Notes under the pieces: generated by a model
The model's input: the letters and a program-made list of their open reading frames with translations, nothing else
Told to the model about the DNA's origin: nothing
The model's database searches: none
Origin: Scatosoma sp045576335
GTDB taxonomy: Bacteria; Bacillota; Clostridia; Christensenellales; Borkfalkiaceae
Reading direction: 5' to 3'
DNA: 40,483 bases
Assembly (NCBI GenBank): GCA_045576335.1
Contig: JAZNGH010000015.1
Location: forward strand, 1-40,483
Part shown: positions 25,330 to 34,676 of the stretch, piece by piece
Numbering within the stretch: the stretch's first letter is position 1
How the letters are laid out: each line of letters begins with the position of its first letter
Program-made: the position numbers and the translations under genes

Positions 25330-27450
25330 ATGAAAAAGAGAATTGCAATGATATTTTCCGCGTTGCTGGCGGCAACGACGCTTCTGATGGCGTGCGAGCC
25401 GACGGAGGATCGAAATTACGTTAAAAATCAACAAACGGCAGACGAAATGGAACATCTCGTAAGCGAAGAAAAGCGGTTGCACCGCAAAACCGTCACGGAG
25501 ACGGGGAGAGAATTCGTTGTAAACGGAGAAACCGATTACGTGATCGTCGTCGGAAACGACACGACGCAGGCGGACGAAGGGGCGAGATTCCTTTCCAAGC
25601 AGATCGGCTACTGTACGGGTGCATATCCCGTCGTTTATAAAGACGTGGATCAGGATTTACTCATCGATGACGAGACGGTGGCGAACAGAACGCTTGCGTT
25701 CACGCAGGACGCGAAATATATCGTCTATTCGCACGAAAAATTAGAGGAAACGGCAAACCTTGTTTGGGCGACGGATGCTGAACTTGGATACAGCGGGTAT
25801 ATGATTCAATCGGCAGGGGATTCCGTATTCTTGAAGGTTGCCACGAATTGGGGCTATCAAATGGCGTCGCTGTGTTTTTGCCGTGAAGTGTTGGGTTTCG
25901 AGTGGTACGCGGAAGACACGATTACGTACACGAAAAACGGGGCTACTCTTCCTACGATGAATATCGTGGAAAAACCCGATTACGACTTTACTTACAACTC
26001 GGGATTTATTTCTACGTCAGGCAGATACGCGTCGGGGCGTGTGTACGATAAGCCATTCGCCTTATCGTATAGCGGCAAGGACGTACATAATTCTTTAGAT
26101 TATATTTCGCCCAAGAAATACAACGACCCTGATAAAGGAGATTATCACCCGCTGTGGTTCGCAACGAAAGCGGGGGCGAGTTCCAATGGCGCGCCTAAGC
26201 AGCTTTGCTATTCTGCGCACGGCGACCAAGCGGAATACGATTTGATGCTGCAAACGGCGTACGAGGGAATTATGTGGTCGTTGGAGGAGTATCCCGAAGC
26301 TGCGGCGGTGACGTTTACCCGTGAAGACGCATACGGGAATTGTGAATGTGATATGTGCAACCTCATTTCGGAAAAATACGCCGAATTGACGGCGACCTAC
26401 GTGATGTTCTGCAACGACTTGGACGATTTGGTGCAAGCAGAGCTACAACGCCAAGCGGACGAGGCGGGCACGGCGAAACGCGACATCACATTGCTGTTCT
26501 TTGCCTATCAAGAAATGGACGTCGCACCCGTATTCGGTACGGACAAAAGCAACTACGTCATTCCAAAATCGGACGTGGAGAACAGCAAAAACGTCGTTTA
26601 TAAGAATGGTGAAACGTACGCGCTTCCTTATCACAGAACGTATGAGGACGGTTTGAAATGCAATCCGCACGTCGGCTGCTATTTCGCGCCGATTGACGCA
26701 ATGTGGGAAGAATCGTTCTATCATCCCAAAAATGAGGAATTTAAAGTTAAGACGGAAAAATGGAATTTGTTGACCGACAGACTTTGGATCTGGATGTACA
26801 ATATCAATCACGACTGTCAAATCGTTCCGTTTAAGACCTTCGACGCTTTCCCCGAAACGATACGTTTTTTTAAAGATAACGGCGCGGTGTTCTTGTTCAA
26901 CCAAATGCAATTAGGGACGGTGGCGACTGGATTTTCTGAATTTAAGAAATATTTGACGATGAACCTTACCCGCGACGTAAATCAGAACATCGGAGAGATG
27001 ACGGACAAATATTTCGAGAATTATTTCGGCTCGAAAAACGGTGCAATGCGTCAATATTACGATTCGTTGAATGCGTATATGAAGCAGTTGGAAGAAAAAT
27101 ATCCCGAAATGTTCTATACGGCGTACAGAAATTATACCGATAAACCGCAGTATTGGTCTTGGGCGACCTTGCAAAACTGGTTGGAGCTTTTCGAGAAAGC
27201 GTACGAGGATATCGAGCTGTATAAAACGAGCGACCCCGAACGCTACGCTACGCTGGTGAAGCATATCAAGATAGAAACAGTTTTCCCTCGTTTCATGATT
27301 TGCGAATATTACGCGGGGTATTACACCAACGTGGAAGTGCAGGAAATGAGGCAGTCCCTTGCCGACGATTGCAAGGAACTAGATTTTACAGAGTTTAATC
27401 ATTACGGTTGGGGTATGTCTTCGTTTTTCGATAAATGGGGAGTGGCTTGA
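25330..27450 (+). CDS. DUF4838-type lipoprotein, putative surface glycosidase
   Basis: A 706-residue lipoprotein (signal ending LLMACEP, Cys near residue 22). The N-terminal part resembles the alpha-glucuronidase N-terminal domain (DYVIVVGNDTTQADEGARFL, then ISAGDSV-type strands). From about residue 210 it follows DUF4838 (NPHVGCYFAPI, WIWMYNINHDCQIVPF), with YGNCECDMCN matching the acidic/CxCxxC region. These proteins are predicted glycoside hydrolases, mostly without known activity. Fixed at the cell surface, it could cut polymer before import. ATG 25330 follows AAAGGAGA, 13 bp after the previous stop. Confidence 0.75.
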   Translation: MKKRIAMIFSALLAATTLLMACEPTEDRNYVKNQQTADEMEHLVSEEKRLHRKTVTETGREFVVNGETDYVIVVGNDTTQADEGARFLSKQIGYCTGAYPVVYKDVDQDLLIDDETVANRTLAFTQDAKYIVYSHEKLEETANLVWATDAELGYSGYMIQSAGDSVFLKVATNWGYQMASLCFCREVLGFEWYAEDTITYTKNGATLPTMNIVEKPDYDFTYNSGFISTSGRYASGRVYDKPFALSYSGKDVHNSLDYISPKKYNDPDKGDYHPLWFATKAGASSNGAPKQLCYSAHGDQAEYDLMLQTAYEGIMWSLEEYPEAAAVTFTREDAYGNCECDMCNLISEKYAELTATYVMFCNDLDDLVQAELQRQADEAGTAKRDITLLFFAYQEMDVAPVFGTDKSNYVIPKSDVENSKNVVYKNGETYALPYHRTYEDGLKCNPHVGCYFAPIDAMWEESFYHPKNEEFKVKTEKWNLLTDRLWIWMYNINHDCQIVPFKTFDAFPETIRFFKDNGAVFLFNQMQLGTVATGFSEFKKYLTMNLTRDVNQNIGEMTDKYFENYFGSKNGAMRQYYDSLNAYMKQLEEKYPEMFYTAYRNYTDKPQYWSWATLQNWLELFEKAYEDIELYKTSDPERYATLVKHIKIETVFPRFMICEYYAGYYTNVEVQEMRQSLADDCKELDFTEFNHYGWGMSSFFDKWGVA

Positions 27451-27470
27451 TTGGAATAAGGAGAAGATTT

Positions 27471-30400
27471 ATGAAAAAGAGAATAAAGTGGCTTCTGGCG
27501 TCCATTTGCACGGCGATTGCGTTTGCTTGTGTGTTGGTGGGCTGCGATTTAAACAATACGACGAATCGTCCCACGCCGCAAATTCCGCCCGATGAAATAA
27601 AAATTACGTTAATCGCTTCGGAAACGGTGGTCGAATTCGATTCGCTTACTCTCGAAGCAAAGGTAACGGGGAGCAAAGAAAAAGTAACGTGGGATTCGTC
27701 CAATGAAACCGTTGCCGTCGTTGACGAAAACGGTTTAGTGACGGCGTTGAAAGCGGGCACGACCACGATCACGGCGAGCGTCGAGGGAGTATCCGCGACT
27801 TGCGCGTTGACGGTGAAAAATACGACGATTGCGCACATGCTTGCGTTTGATTTGGAGACTGTGCGCATGTACGAGGGCATGATGAAAGAAGTCAACGTCG
27901 GCGTTACCTACAAGGGTGTGGTGTTGGATGGCGAAACGTACGGTTTTACGTACGCGTGGGAGCTGGTTGGCGGCGAAAGCGACGTGGTGTCGATTGTCAC
28001 GGAGAGCAACGGCGCAACGGCAAAGTTTACCGCCTTAAAAACGGGCGAGGTGGAATACGAGGTCGTCACGATGGCGCGCGGCTACGAGGCGCGCAAGACC
28101 ATTATGGTCAAGGTTTTGGAAGAGAGTGTTACGGTCGGTTTTGAAAACGCAGAAATCGAAGAGGTGAGCGGCGGCTTTGCAACGAAGGTTACGCTTGGCG
28201 CGGAAACGGCGCATCTTCTTACGATTGGCAGGATATATCCCGTAGTGAACGGCGTACCGAAGGCAACGGAGACGGTGGCCTTAGAATGGAGTTCTTCCAA
28301 CGCGGACGCGGTAGCGGTGGAAAGCGGCGTGATCGTCGGTAAAAAGGCAGGCAAGACCTCGCTTACGGCTACGGGCGTTTATGCGGAAAAATCGGTTGCG
28401 GTTACGCTTTCGGTCAGCGTAGTAAAGAACAAAGTAACGCTTTCGGATACGCTGACGCTCGAGGCGGGCGTGGATACGGCGATTACTTTACCTGATACGG
28501 TAAAAGAAAAGAGCGTGGAAAAAATAACCGTCAACGATAGCAATGTTATATTTGACGCGGCGGCGGAAAAAGGATCGGTAGACGGAAAGGTCGTTACGGT
28601 CTATTCGGCGGGAATGCCCGCGAAAAACGCAGAGCTCGGCAAGGGCAAGGTAATGACGGTCGAAACAGACAAAACGATTTATAGTATGAACGTAGACGTT
28701 TATACTATGATTATCAACGATAAATCCGAGTTGGACAGCTGGCAGGCGATCGCGGTGGATAATTCTGTAAGAGCGGGGCTTTGCATTGAAGAACAGAAGT
28801 GGGCGGTGCTCAGCGGATACTTTATTCTCGGCAACGATATCGAATACAATGGGACTTGGAAGACAATCATTCCCTCCAACGGCGCAACGCCGAGTATCAA
28901 CGGCTTGCTCAGCTGGAATAAGGCACTTATTCAAGAATGGAAGAATACCTACGGCGAGGCGGCGGTAATCGAAGAGGACTGGACTTCGGGCGCGCGCGGA
29001 GGTTTTCAAGGCACGTTCGACGGACAGGGCTACGGGATTATCGGGCTGAAAACGGTAAAGGCCGGAGATGGCAGCGCGTTTATTATCACGCTCGGTCGTA
29101 ACGGTACGATCAAAAATCTTTCTTTGATAGACGCGGAGGTCGGTTCGGGCGCGAGCTTACTGGTTTCCAGAGGACAGGGTACGGTTGAAAACGTTTACGC
29201 CGAGTTCGATGCGATCGAGGATAACGGAACGTACGCGTTTATGAACCAATTCTCCTCGTCGTCGGCGGTCGTCAAAAACGTGCTTTTGGATTTCAGAGAT
29301 TGTAACAATTTAACTTCTTTGACGAATACGAAATTGTTCTATAATTCCGAAACGAATAAAATTGAAGGTATTTATGTACTCGGCGTAACCGAAGAAACGA
29401 ACGCGAGCTTGTTTAAGGAGAGCGACGGCAAGGATTTGACGGCAGCTTTTCTTACGGCGGCGGAACTGATGACGGACGAAACGCACGGCGAAGTGGTCAA
29501 AGCGTGGGATACTTCTATTTGGCGGTTCAACGATACGGCGATTCTGCCTGTAAAGCTTTGGGAAAAATACGCGGGCGATATCACGTTTGAAAATCCGTTC
29601 CACAATATCAACAAAAACAGCGCGGTAACGCTGAAAACCAATAAGGACGCCAAGTATCTCGAATTTTCGCTGAAAGAGCAAAAAGACGGCGTGTCGCTCA
29701 ACGGTAATATTTTGTCGGTTGGCGCAACCGCAACGGTTGGGGAGGAAATCACAGTTGTGGCAACGTCGCTTATCGACAGGGAAACGGCGGAGATAACTTT
29801 CGTTATCTACGACGAATTGACGACGACGAACGTGGCTGCGCAGTTCTATGCGGAAACCTCAAACGATAATAAGGTTACCTTAAAACACGAAGACTTTAAG
29901 GCGGGCGAGGTTTGGGCTATCACCTCAAGCGGCGAAAGCGCAACGGTTGAAACGGACGGTCGGCTTACGGTTGTTTTGGAGGATATTGCGGTTTCCACCG
30001 CGCAAGTAGCGAATATTTACACCGTATGTGTGAAGAACGGTACGAAAGCGTTGAATTTCACCAACGTAATGGCGGTTACGGCGGCTATTTACACGGCGGA
30101 TGATTTGAAAGGGTTTGCAAATTACAACGGAGAAGGCACTAGCGCATATGCGGTGGACAACGTTGTAGCGGGTTATTACGTTCTTGGCGTGGATAATTTG
30201 GATTGCTCGTCAGCGGGTACTTTTGCGGGAAAATATTATACTATTAAGTTTCAAGGTGTGTTCGACGGTAATGGCAAGAAAATTTCCAACGTTACGGTTG
30301 GCGAAGGCGGTATTTTCGGCTCGTTGCAAGGTACGGTAAAGAACGTGGAATTTGACGGAGTAACATATTTAAGCAAGTCAAACACGGGATTGCTTGGCGG

Positions 30401-30725
30401 ATATGCGAAAGGCGCGAAGGTGCAGGACGTGACGGTTACCATTACGGATGGTACAGGTATCAATGCAACGAAAGCAAACAACGACGGCGTGTTTATTACG
30501 TACGGAGAATGTAATTATGCAAACGTTACAATTAACGCAAGCGGGGTTGATTTTGGTTCCGTCTTTGGTTATTATTCTGTCAGCGGGACTACGTTTAGCG
30601 AAGTAACGATTAACGCAAGCAACGTTTCGCGTTACGGCTGGAATACTGACGCTGCGAACGCTGAAGTCACCACTGTGCCCGACGGCGTAACGTTCGTGGA
30701 TACGGACGAAGCAACGCAGTCTTAA
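27471..30725 (+). CDS. Big2/GLUG-repeat surface lipoprotein
   Basis: A 1084-residue lipoprotein (signal ending LVGCDL). A classic Big_2 Ig-like domain covers about 44-120 (VTWDSSNETVAVVDENGLVT, KAGTTTITASV), with a second at about 250-325 (LEWSSSNADAVAVESGVIVG). Beta-helix/GLUG-like regions follow (FDGQGYGIIGL near 518; FDGNGKKISNVTVGEGGIFG near 929-948). The last region is close to the C-terminal part of the protein at 15537, so the two share a module by duplication. ATG 27471 follows AAGGAGA, 20 bp after the previous stop. Probably a surface glycan-binding or adhesive protein. Last gene of the long operon. Confidence 0.75.
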   Translation: MKKRIKWLLASICTAIAFACVLVGCDLNNTTNRPTPQIPPDEIKITLIASETVVEFDSLTLEAKVTGSKEKVTWDSSNETVAVVDENGLVTALKAGTTTITASVEGVSATCALTVKNTTIAHMLAFDLETVRMYEGMMKEVNVGVTYKGVVLDGETYGFTYAWELVGGESDVVSIVTESNGATAKFTALKTGEVEYEVVTMARGYEARKTIMVKVLEESVTVGFENAEIEEVSGGFATKVTLGAETAHLLTIGRIYPVVNGVPKATETVALEWSSSNADAVAVESGVIVGKKAGKTSLTATGVYAEKSVAVTLSVSVVKNKVTLSDTLTLEAGVDTAITLPDTVKEKSVEKITVNDSNVIFDAAAEKGSVDGKVVTVYSAGMPAKNAELGKGKVMTVETDKTIYSMNVDVYTMIINDKSELDSWQAIAVDNSVRAGLCIEEQKWAVLSGYFILGNDIEYNGTWKTIIPSNGATPSINGLLSWNKALIQEWKNTYGEAAVIEEDWTSGARGGFQGTFDGQGYGIIGLKTVKAGDGSAFIITLGRNGTIKNLSLIDAEVGSGASLLVSRGQGTVENVYAEFDAIEDNGTYAFMNQFSSSSAVVKNVLLDFRDCNNLTSLTNTKLFYNSETNKIEGIYVLGVTEETNASLFKESDGKDLTAAFLTAAELMTDETHGEVVKAWDTSIWRFNDTAILPVKLWEKYAGDITFENPFHNINKNSAVTLKTNKDAKYLEFSLKEQKDGVSLNGNILSVGATATVGEEITVVATSLIDRETAEITFVIYDELTTTNVAAQFYAETSNDNKVTLKHEDFKAGEVWAITSSGESATVETDGRLTVVLEDIAVSTAQVANIYTVCVKNGTKALNFTNVMAVTAAIYTADDLKGFANYNGEGTSAYAVDNVVAGYYVLGVDNLDCSSAGTFAGKYYTIKFQGVFDGNGKKISNVTVGEGGIFGSLQGTVKNVEFDGVTYLSKSNTGLLGGYAKGAKVQDVTVTITDGTGINATKANNDGVFITYGECNYANVTINASGVDFGSVFGYYSVSGTTFSEVTINASNVSRYGWNTDAANAEVTTVPDGVTFVDTDEATQS

Positions 30726-30778
30726 AGGTCAACGCTTTGCGGTTATACCGAGCGTAGGACGGTAGACCGAAGCTGAGT

Positions 30779-30821
30779 GTATTTGGTTACACAATAGGAA
30801 ACGCAACAAATAACCAGATAC
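30779..30821. repeat. Imperfect inverted repeat after the surface operon
   Basis: GTATTTGGTTA (30779-30789) and TAACCAGATAC (30811-30821) pair at 10 of 11 positions with a 21-nt loop. No T-run. Possible mRNA end structure. Confidence 0.4.
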
Positions 30822-30857
30822 GCTTATCTCATTCGCACGGGTTGAAAAGAGTATATC

Positions 30858-30944
30858 TCATCCTGAGCGAAACGAAGGGTCTTGTTGTTCCTTATTAGAT
30901 ATAAGAAAAAACGGGATTTTTCGGGCGTTGCCCTCAGAATGACA
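30858..30944. repeat. Dispersed intergenic repeat (TCATCCTGAG / CCTCAGAATGACA type)
   Basis: Starts TCATCCTGAGCGAAACGAAG and ends CCCTCAGAATGACA, the two halves facing each other like a large imperfect hairpin. From general knowledge this resembles an intergenic palindromic repeat widespread in many bacterial genomes and draft assemblies. It explains the spurious minus-strand frame at 30824-31225. The rest of 30726-31051 holds only the listed hairpins and the leader of the next gene. Confidence 0.55.
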
Positions 30945-31009
30945 GGAGAGGTTTTGCTCTCAGAATAACACATTGGTATAACAAAAAAGCAAAACAAACG
31001 GCGGGGGCG

Positions 31010-31027
31010 GGGCAACGTGCTTTGCCC
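31010..31027. repeat. Short hairpin upstream of the GH29-like gene
   Basis: GGGCAA (31010-31015) and TTGCCC (31022-31027) with a 6-nt loop, immediately before TATAATAAAAGGAG. No T-run. Possibly a leader structure. Confidence 0.35.
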
Positions 31028-31051
31028 TCGTATAATAAAAGGAGTATCATT

Positions 31052-32065
31052 ATGAAGAAAGAAGCGTTGGATAGAATGCAAAACAGAAAATGGGGCGTAA
31101 TGTGTCATTTTTTGGACAGCATACAAAATAATCCTGAGATGCCTTCCAATGAGCGGGTGGGCAGAACCTCTTGGAATGAAGTCGTTTCGAAGGTTGACGT
31201 AAAGAATATTGCCAAAGAATTGCACGAAATGAAAGCAGGCTATGTATTATTTACGTTAATGCAAGGCTATCCCTATTTGATTGCGCCGAATGCGACGTAT
31301 AACGAAATTACTGACTCGAAGCCTGGCGAGGCTTGCAGCGAGCGCGACTTGGTGTTGGATTTGTACGAAGAATTGCAAAAATACGACATTGATTTGTACT
31401 TGTATTTTACAGGTGACGGTCCGTTTAAAGACCCAAAGGCGGGGCCCGCTATGGGCTTCCATAAGCGCATGCAAGAAGTACCTATTCCCGATAGATTTTT
31501 AAAAAACTGGTCGTCGGTATTAAAGGAATATGCCGAGCGTTACAAAGATATTGTGAAAGGTTGGTGGATAGATGGCTGTTACGATTATTTCGGTTATACG
31601 GAAGAAAAAATAAAATATTATCACGACGTTTTGTACGCCGCAAATCCGAATTTCTTGGTAACGTATAACGACGGTTGGGCGATAGAAGAAGCGGTGAGAA
31701 GAGATACGCCGAAATACGACCCTCAAATCGAAGAACCGCAGCCTGTTGATTTGCAGTTGCGCCGCTACAGCAAATACGAAGATTACGTTTCGGGGGAAGC
31801 GCACGATTTTAACATTTATCCAGATGGGCGTTTTTTGAATGGCAGTCAATGGCACATTTTGTCCCCTCTTGGCAAAAGCGGCAGTCCTGGTGGTGGCTGG
31901 GGCGGCGTGGACGTGAAATATTCCAAGCAATATTTGTCGGGTTATTTGAAAACGGTTTGGGAAATCGGCGGAGTTGTTACGATTGATATGGGGCTTACGC
32001 GGTCGGGAAAATTTTACGCCGAGCAAAAGAACTTTATCAAGAGTTTGATGGAAGATATAATTTGA
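31052..32065 (+). CDS. GH29-like alpha-L-fucosidase family protein
   Basis: A 337-residue cytoplasmic protein related to the GH29 alpha-L-fucosidase barrel. KWGVMCHFL opens the barrel, AKELHEMKAGYVLFTL occupies the conserved second strand, and VKGWWIDGCYDYF carries the expected nucleophile Asp (Asp174). It is shorter than usual GH29 enzymes (about 450 or more) and lacks the C-terminal beta domain, so it belongs to a divergent, often uncharacterised branch; activity on fucose is not certain. ATG 31052 follows AAAGGAG; the longer frame has no Shine-Dalgarno. It is not preceded by the shared operator. Confidence 0.65.
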   Translation: MKKEALDRMQNRKWGVMCHFLDSIQNNPEMPSNERVGRTSWNEVVSKVDVKNIAKELHEMKAGYVLFTLMQGYPYLIAPNATYNEITDSKPGEACSERDLVLDLYEELQKYDIDLYLYFTGDGPFKDPKAGPAMGFHKRMQEVPIPDRFLKNWSSVLKEYAERYKDIVKGWWIDGCYDYFGYTEEKIKYYHDVLYAANPNFLVTYNDGWAIEEAVRRDTPKYDPQIEEPQPVDLQLRRYSKYEDYVSGEAHDFNIYPDGRFLNGSQWHILSPLGKSGSPGGGWGGVDVKYSKQYLSGYLKTVWEIGGVVTIDMGLTRSGKFYAEQKNFIKSLMEDII

Positions 32066-32126
32066 AAAAATTTACGCAAGATGCGGCGTTTTTTAGGTAA
32101 CGAATGGATAGTTTTATTGGACTTGA

Positions 32127-32301
32127 ATTGTCAAACAAAATGCAACACTTTATTTTAAAAAAATTCAAGAGGAGTTTTCCAACCCAAACATTTACGAGGA
32201 CGTTTGTTTAATTTATCAAAAAATGTTGCTATTTCTTCCACGGATAAAGCGTCTATATCCATTACAAAATTAGACGATTCAATCAACGGACATTTACTTG
32301 C
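32127..32301 (-). mobile_element. IS30-family transposase remnant (C-terminal end)
   Basis: On the minus strand, an open stretch of 48 codons from 32301 ends with TAA at 32157-32155 and reads LNKRPRKCLGWKTPLEFF, the hallmark C terminus of IS30-family transposases. After the stop, bases down to 32127 (AGTGTTGCATTTTG, then TTGACAAT) look like the element's right inverted repeat. The catalytic core and left end are absent. Other bases of 32066-32414 hold no gene. A weak terminator-like GCGTTTTTT follows the upstream gene. Confidence 0.75.
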
Positions 32302-32414
32302 TTACGCCGCGGAAGAAAGTTGCGAAAAAGGGAAAGTACTTCACCTTAAAATTTAGTGTTTAAACGCGGAGAGGGTAATTGGAAAAATCTCGAAGAATAA
32401 TGAGGAGTTACGCC

Positions 32415-33239
32415 ATGAATATTTATGAATGTATCGAACGGGTAGACGGTACGGATAAAGCGGAAAAACCGTTGGATAGAATTTTGGACGACGGGGGATA
32501 TACGGCGATATTCCGTAAGATTGCCTGTGTTGGGGACAGCCTTTCTTCGGGAACAATGGAAGCGGTGGCCGAAAACGGAGCGCATACCTATCATGATTAT
32601 TACGAATATTCGTGGGGGCAATACGTTGCCCGTATGACGGGCACGAAAGTCTATAATTTTTCCCGTGCCGGTATGACGGCGATGGAATACGTGCAATCGT
32701 TTGGAGAGGAAATCAACGCTTGGTTGCCTGAAAAAGCGGTACAAGCGTATATAATTGCGCTAGGGGTCAACGATTTCAGCAAAGCGTTTAATCACCCAGT
32801 GGGAAGTATAACCGACATCGATTTAGAGGATTATCGAAATAATAAACCGACCTTTGCGGGGTGGTACGGACAAATCGTGCAACGGTATAAAGAAATTCAG
32901 CCGAACGCGAAGTTCTTTTTCGTATCTATGCCGCGAGAATGGACGGATACAGAAGTAAAAACTGCACAAAAAAAAGCGCACGCGGATTTACTGTACGCTA
33001 TGGCGGGAATTTTTCAAAACTCCTACGTAATTGATTTCAATAAATACGCGCCCGCATATGATAGAAAGTTTACGGAAAAGTTCTATTTGCACGGACACCT
33101 TAATCCTATGGGGGATCAACTGACGGCAAAAATGATTGCTTCGTATATCGATTATATTATTCGTCAAGACCCTAAGGCGTTTCGTCAAGTAGGATTTATC
33201 GGTAATTCCTATTATTCGGACGCGCTTGATACAGAATAG
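32415..33239 (+). CDS. SGNH/GDSL-family hydrolase (probable carbohydrate esterase)
   Basis: A 274-residue cytoplasmic esterase. The block I nucleophile is in CVGDSLSSG (Ser42), block III reads LGVNDFS, and the catalytic His block is LHGHLNPMGDQ near residue 239. These enzymes often remove acetyl groups from sugars. An N-terminal 35-residue extension precedes the SGNH fold. ATG 32415 follows GAGGAG with 7-nt spacing. The neighbourhood of glycosidases and another esterase suggests deacetylation of the imported glycan (inference). Confidence 0.82.
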   Translation: MNIYECIERVDGTDKAEKPLDRILDDGGYTAIFRKIACVGDSLSSGTMEAVAENGAHTYHDYYEYSWGQYVARMTGTKVYNFSRAGMTAMEYVQSFGEEINAWLPEKAVQAYIIALGVNDFSKAFNHPVGSITDIDLEDYRNNKPTFAGWYGQIVQRYKEIQPNAKFFFVSMPREWTDTEVKTAQKKAHADLLYAMAGIFQNSYVIDFNKYAPAYDRKFTEKFYLHGHLNPMGDQLTAKMIASYIDYIIRQDPKAFRQVGFIGNSYYSDALDTE

Positions 33240-33254
33240 GGACTCTAAAGGAAA

Positions 33255-33792
33255 TTGTTGGATATATGCATTAAACGTCTAAGAGGTAAAGGTTACGCGA
33301 TAAAAAATATATCTATTACAGGTCCCGTTTTGATTGAGCAGATTGGTATTAGCGGTGTTGTAAGAAATTTAAGCCGTTATAAACGCAACACATACCGCAA
33401 GAGGAACGGGTTTACTTACAAACCAAGTTTACGGTCAATTTGAAAACGTATTTGTATCTGGTTTAATGGCAAGCTGTTCGGTAATAAATGTCGTTTATGC
33501 GCAAGGAAAAGTATCTAACGTGGTAGTTAACATTGAAAAGGTTGAAGGGGCTACCCATATAAGCGCAGTTGTGAACAGCATACGGGGTGCGGTAATCAAT
33601 TGTTTTGATGTTTCGACAACGTTTGAGTCGGTGTTTAATGCGACTAGTGGTAATAGTAGTGGTATTGCCTGGATGGAAACGGCAACAAATTATGAATTCA
33701 AGGCTACGGCTTGCGAATTGCTTACCGTCTACTTTAACGGAAGTTTGCTTACAGGCTTTAATAATTATTGGTCTTTCAATACGGAAGTTTAG
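33255..33792 (+). pseudogene. Decayed fragment of a GLUG/beta-helix surface protein
   Basis: Two overlapping reading frames join into one protein-like stretch: ISGVVRNLS in the first frame (to about 33375), then INATHTARGTGLLTNQVYG, QFENVFVSGL and VSNVVVNIEKVEG in the second, ending at the stop at 33790-33792. The strand-rich, repeating pattern matches the C-terminal parts of the surface proteins at 15537 and 27471. There is no signal peptide or start region, so it is a truncated, frameshifted remnant. The rest of 33240-33890 holds only the hairpin at 33840. Confidence 0.55.
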
Positions 33793-33839
33793 CGTTTGGG
33801 TTAAATACTGTTTTAACAGCCGAACAAGTTAATGTAAAC

Positions 33840-33873
33840 GGAAAAGGGGTTGATCCTCGATTGACCCTTTTCC
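33840..33873 (+). terminator. Hairpin after the surface-protein remnant
   Basis: GGAAAAGGG (33840-33848) and CCCTTTTCC (33865-33873), loop of 16 nt with further partial pairing (TTGATC/GATTGA). Followed by TATTAAAG. A plausible terminator, though the T-run is poor. Confidence 0.5.
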
Positions 33874-33890
33874 TATTAAAGTGATAAATT

Positions 33891-34676
33891 ATGAAATTAA
33901 AAGAAAAATTATGGAACTGGGGACATTTAGAAGGCAGTCACAATAAAATAGTGCCGTTTGCGTGCAAAATGTCGCCCGAAGAATTCGCAAAAGAATACGG
34001 GATCGAAAACAGTTTTATCGTGTCTTACGGTGGAAATATTCAACCGCCGTTCGACGATATGGCGAAACGCTTTTCCGTGTTAAAGGAAGTGAAATGGTCG
34101 GTACTCGGCGATGCGAGCAGCCCTCTTCCGCAAGCGGAGCTTGGAAACACGCAAGACATTTTGAACGTTTTGGATATAGGTAAAAATATCACGGGTGGCG
34201 TCGTAGATGACTTCTTCGCTCCCGAACGAATGAAAAGATTTACTCCCGAGGTACTCAAAAAAATCAAAACCGCACTCAATGCAAGGGGCTTGGATTTTTG
34301 GTGTGTGTTGTATAACCATCAGTTAGGGTTCGATTTGGAAAAGTATATCGAATGTTTTGACGGCGTGACTTTTTGGATTTGGGGTTGTGAAAATATCAAA
34401 GAAATAGAGACTTATTTAGAAAAGCTGTTTGGGATAGTGAAAGATAAGCCCCTTATGCTAGGTTTGTATCTTTGGGATTATTTAGATGACGGCTCAAAGC
34501 CTATGAACACCGTGCTTTTTGAAAGACAATTGAAACGCTATTTCGCTTTACTCAAAGAGAAGAAAATCGACGGGGTTGTGTTTTGCTCAAATACGATAGG
34601 CGACGCGGAGCTCGACACGAATAAAATACTGAAAAGTTATATCTCCGAATATGGAGGAGACGAAATAGGTGAATGA
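33891..34676 (+). CDS. Uncharacterised TIM-barrel-like protein
   Basis: A 261-residue cytoplasmic protein I cannot assign to a family. Regular strand-end motifs (FIVSYGGNIQPP, GGVVDDFF, DFWCVLYNHQL, VTFWIWGCENI, MLGLYLWDY, DGVVFCSNT) suggest a TIM barrel with acidic and aromatic residues in the active-site face, as in glycoside hydrolases. The Shine-Dalgarno is weak (AAAGTGA) before ATG 33891. It lies between decayed genes and ahead of the beta-glucuronidase, so it may be a surviving catabolic gene. Function unknown. Confidence 0.5.
   Translation: MKLKEKLWNWGHLEGSHNKIVPFACKMSPEEFAKEYGIENSFIVSYGGNIQPPFDDMAKRFSVLKEVKWSVLGDASSPLPQAELGNTQDILNVLDIGKNITGGVVDDFFAPERMKRFTPEVLKKIKTALNARGLDFWCVLYNHQLGFDLEKYIECFDGVTFWIWGCENIKEIETYLEKLFGIVKDKPLMLGLYLWDYLDDGSKPMNTVLFERQLKRYFALLKEKKIDGVVFCSNTIGDAELDTNKILKSYISEYGGDEIGE

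Noticed and set aside
30824..31225. A 133-residue minus-strand open frame
   Set aside because: Its end translates the dispersed repeat (SLRF/ILRA-type sequence seen in many false genes) and its start is antisense to the 31052 gene.
33430..33440. GTCAATTT at another place as an operator copy
   Set aside because: Lies inside the surface-protein remnant; no second half-site or -10 box at the required distance.
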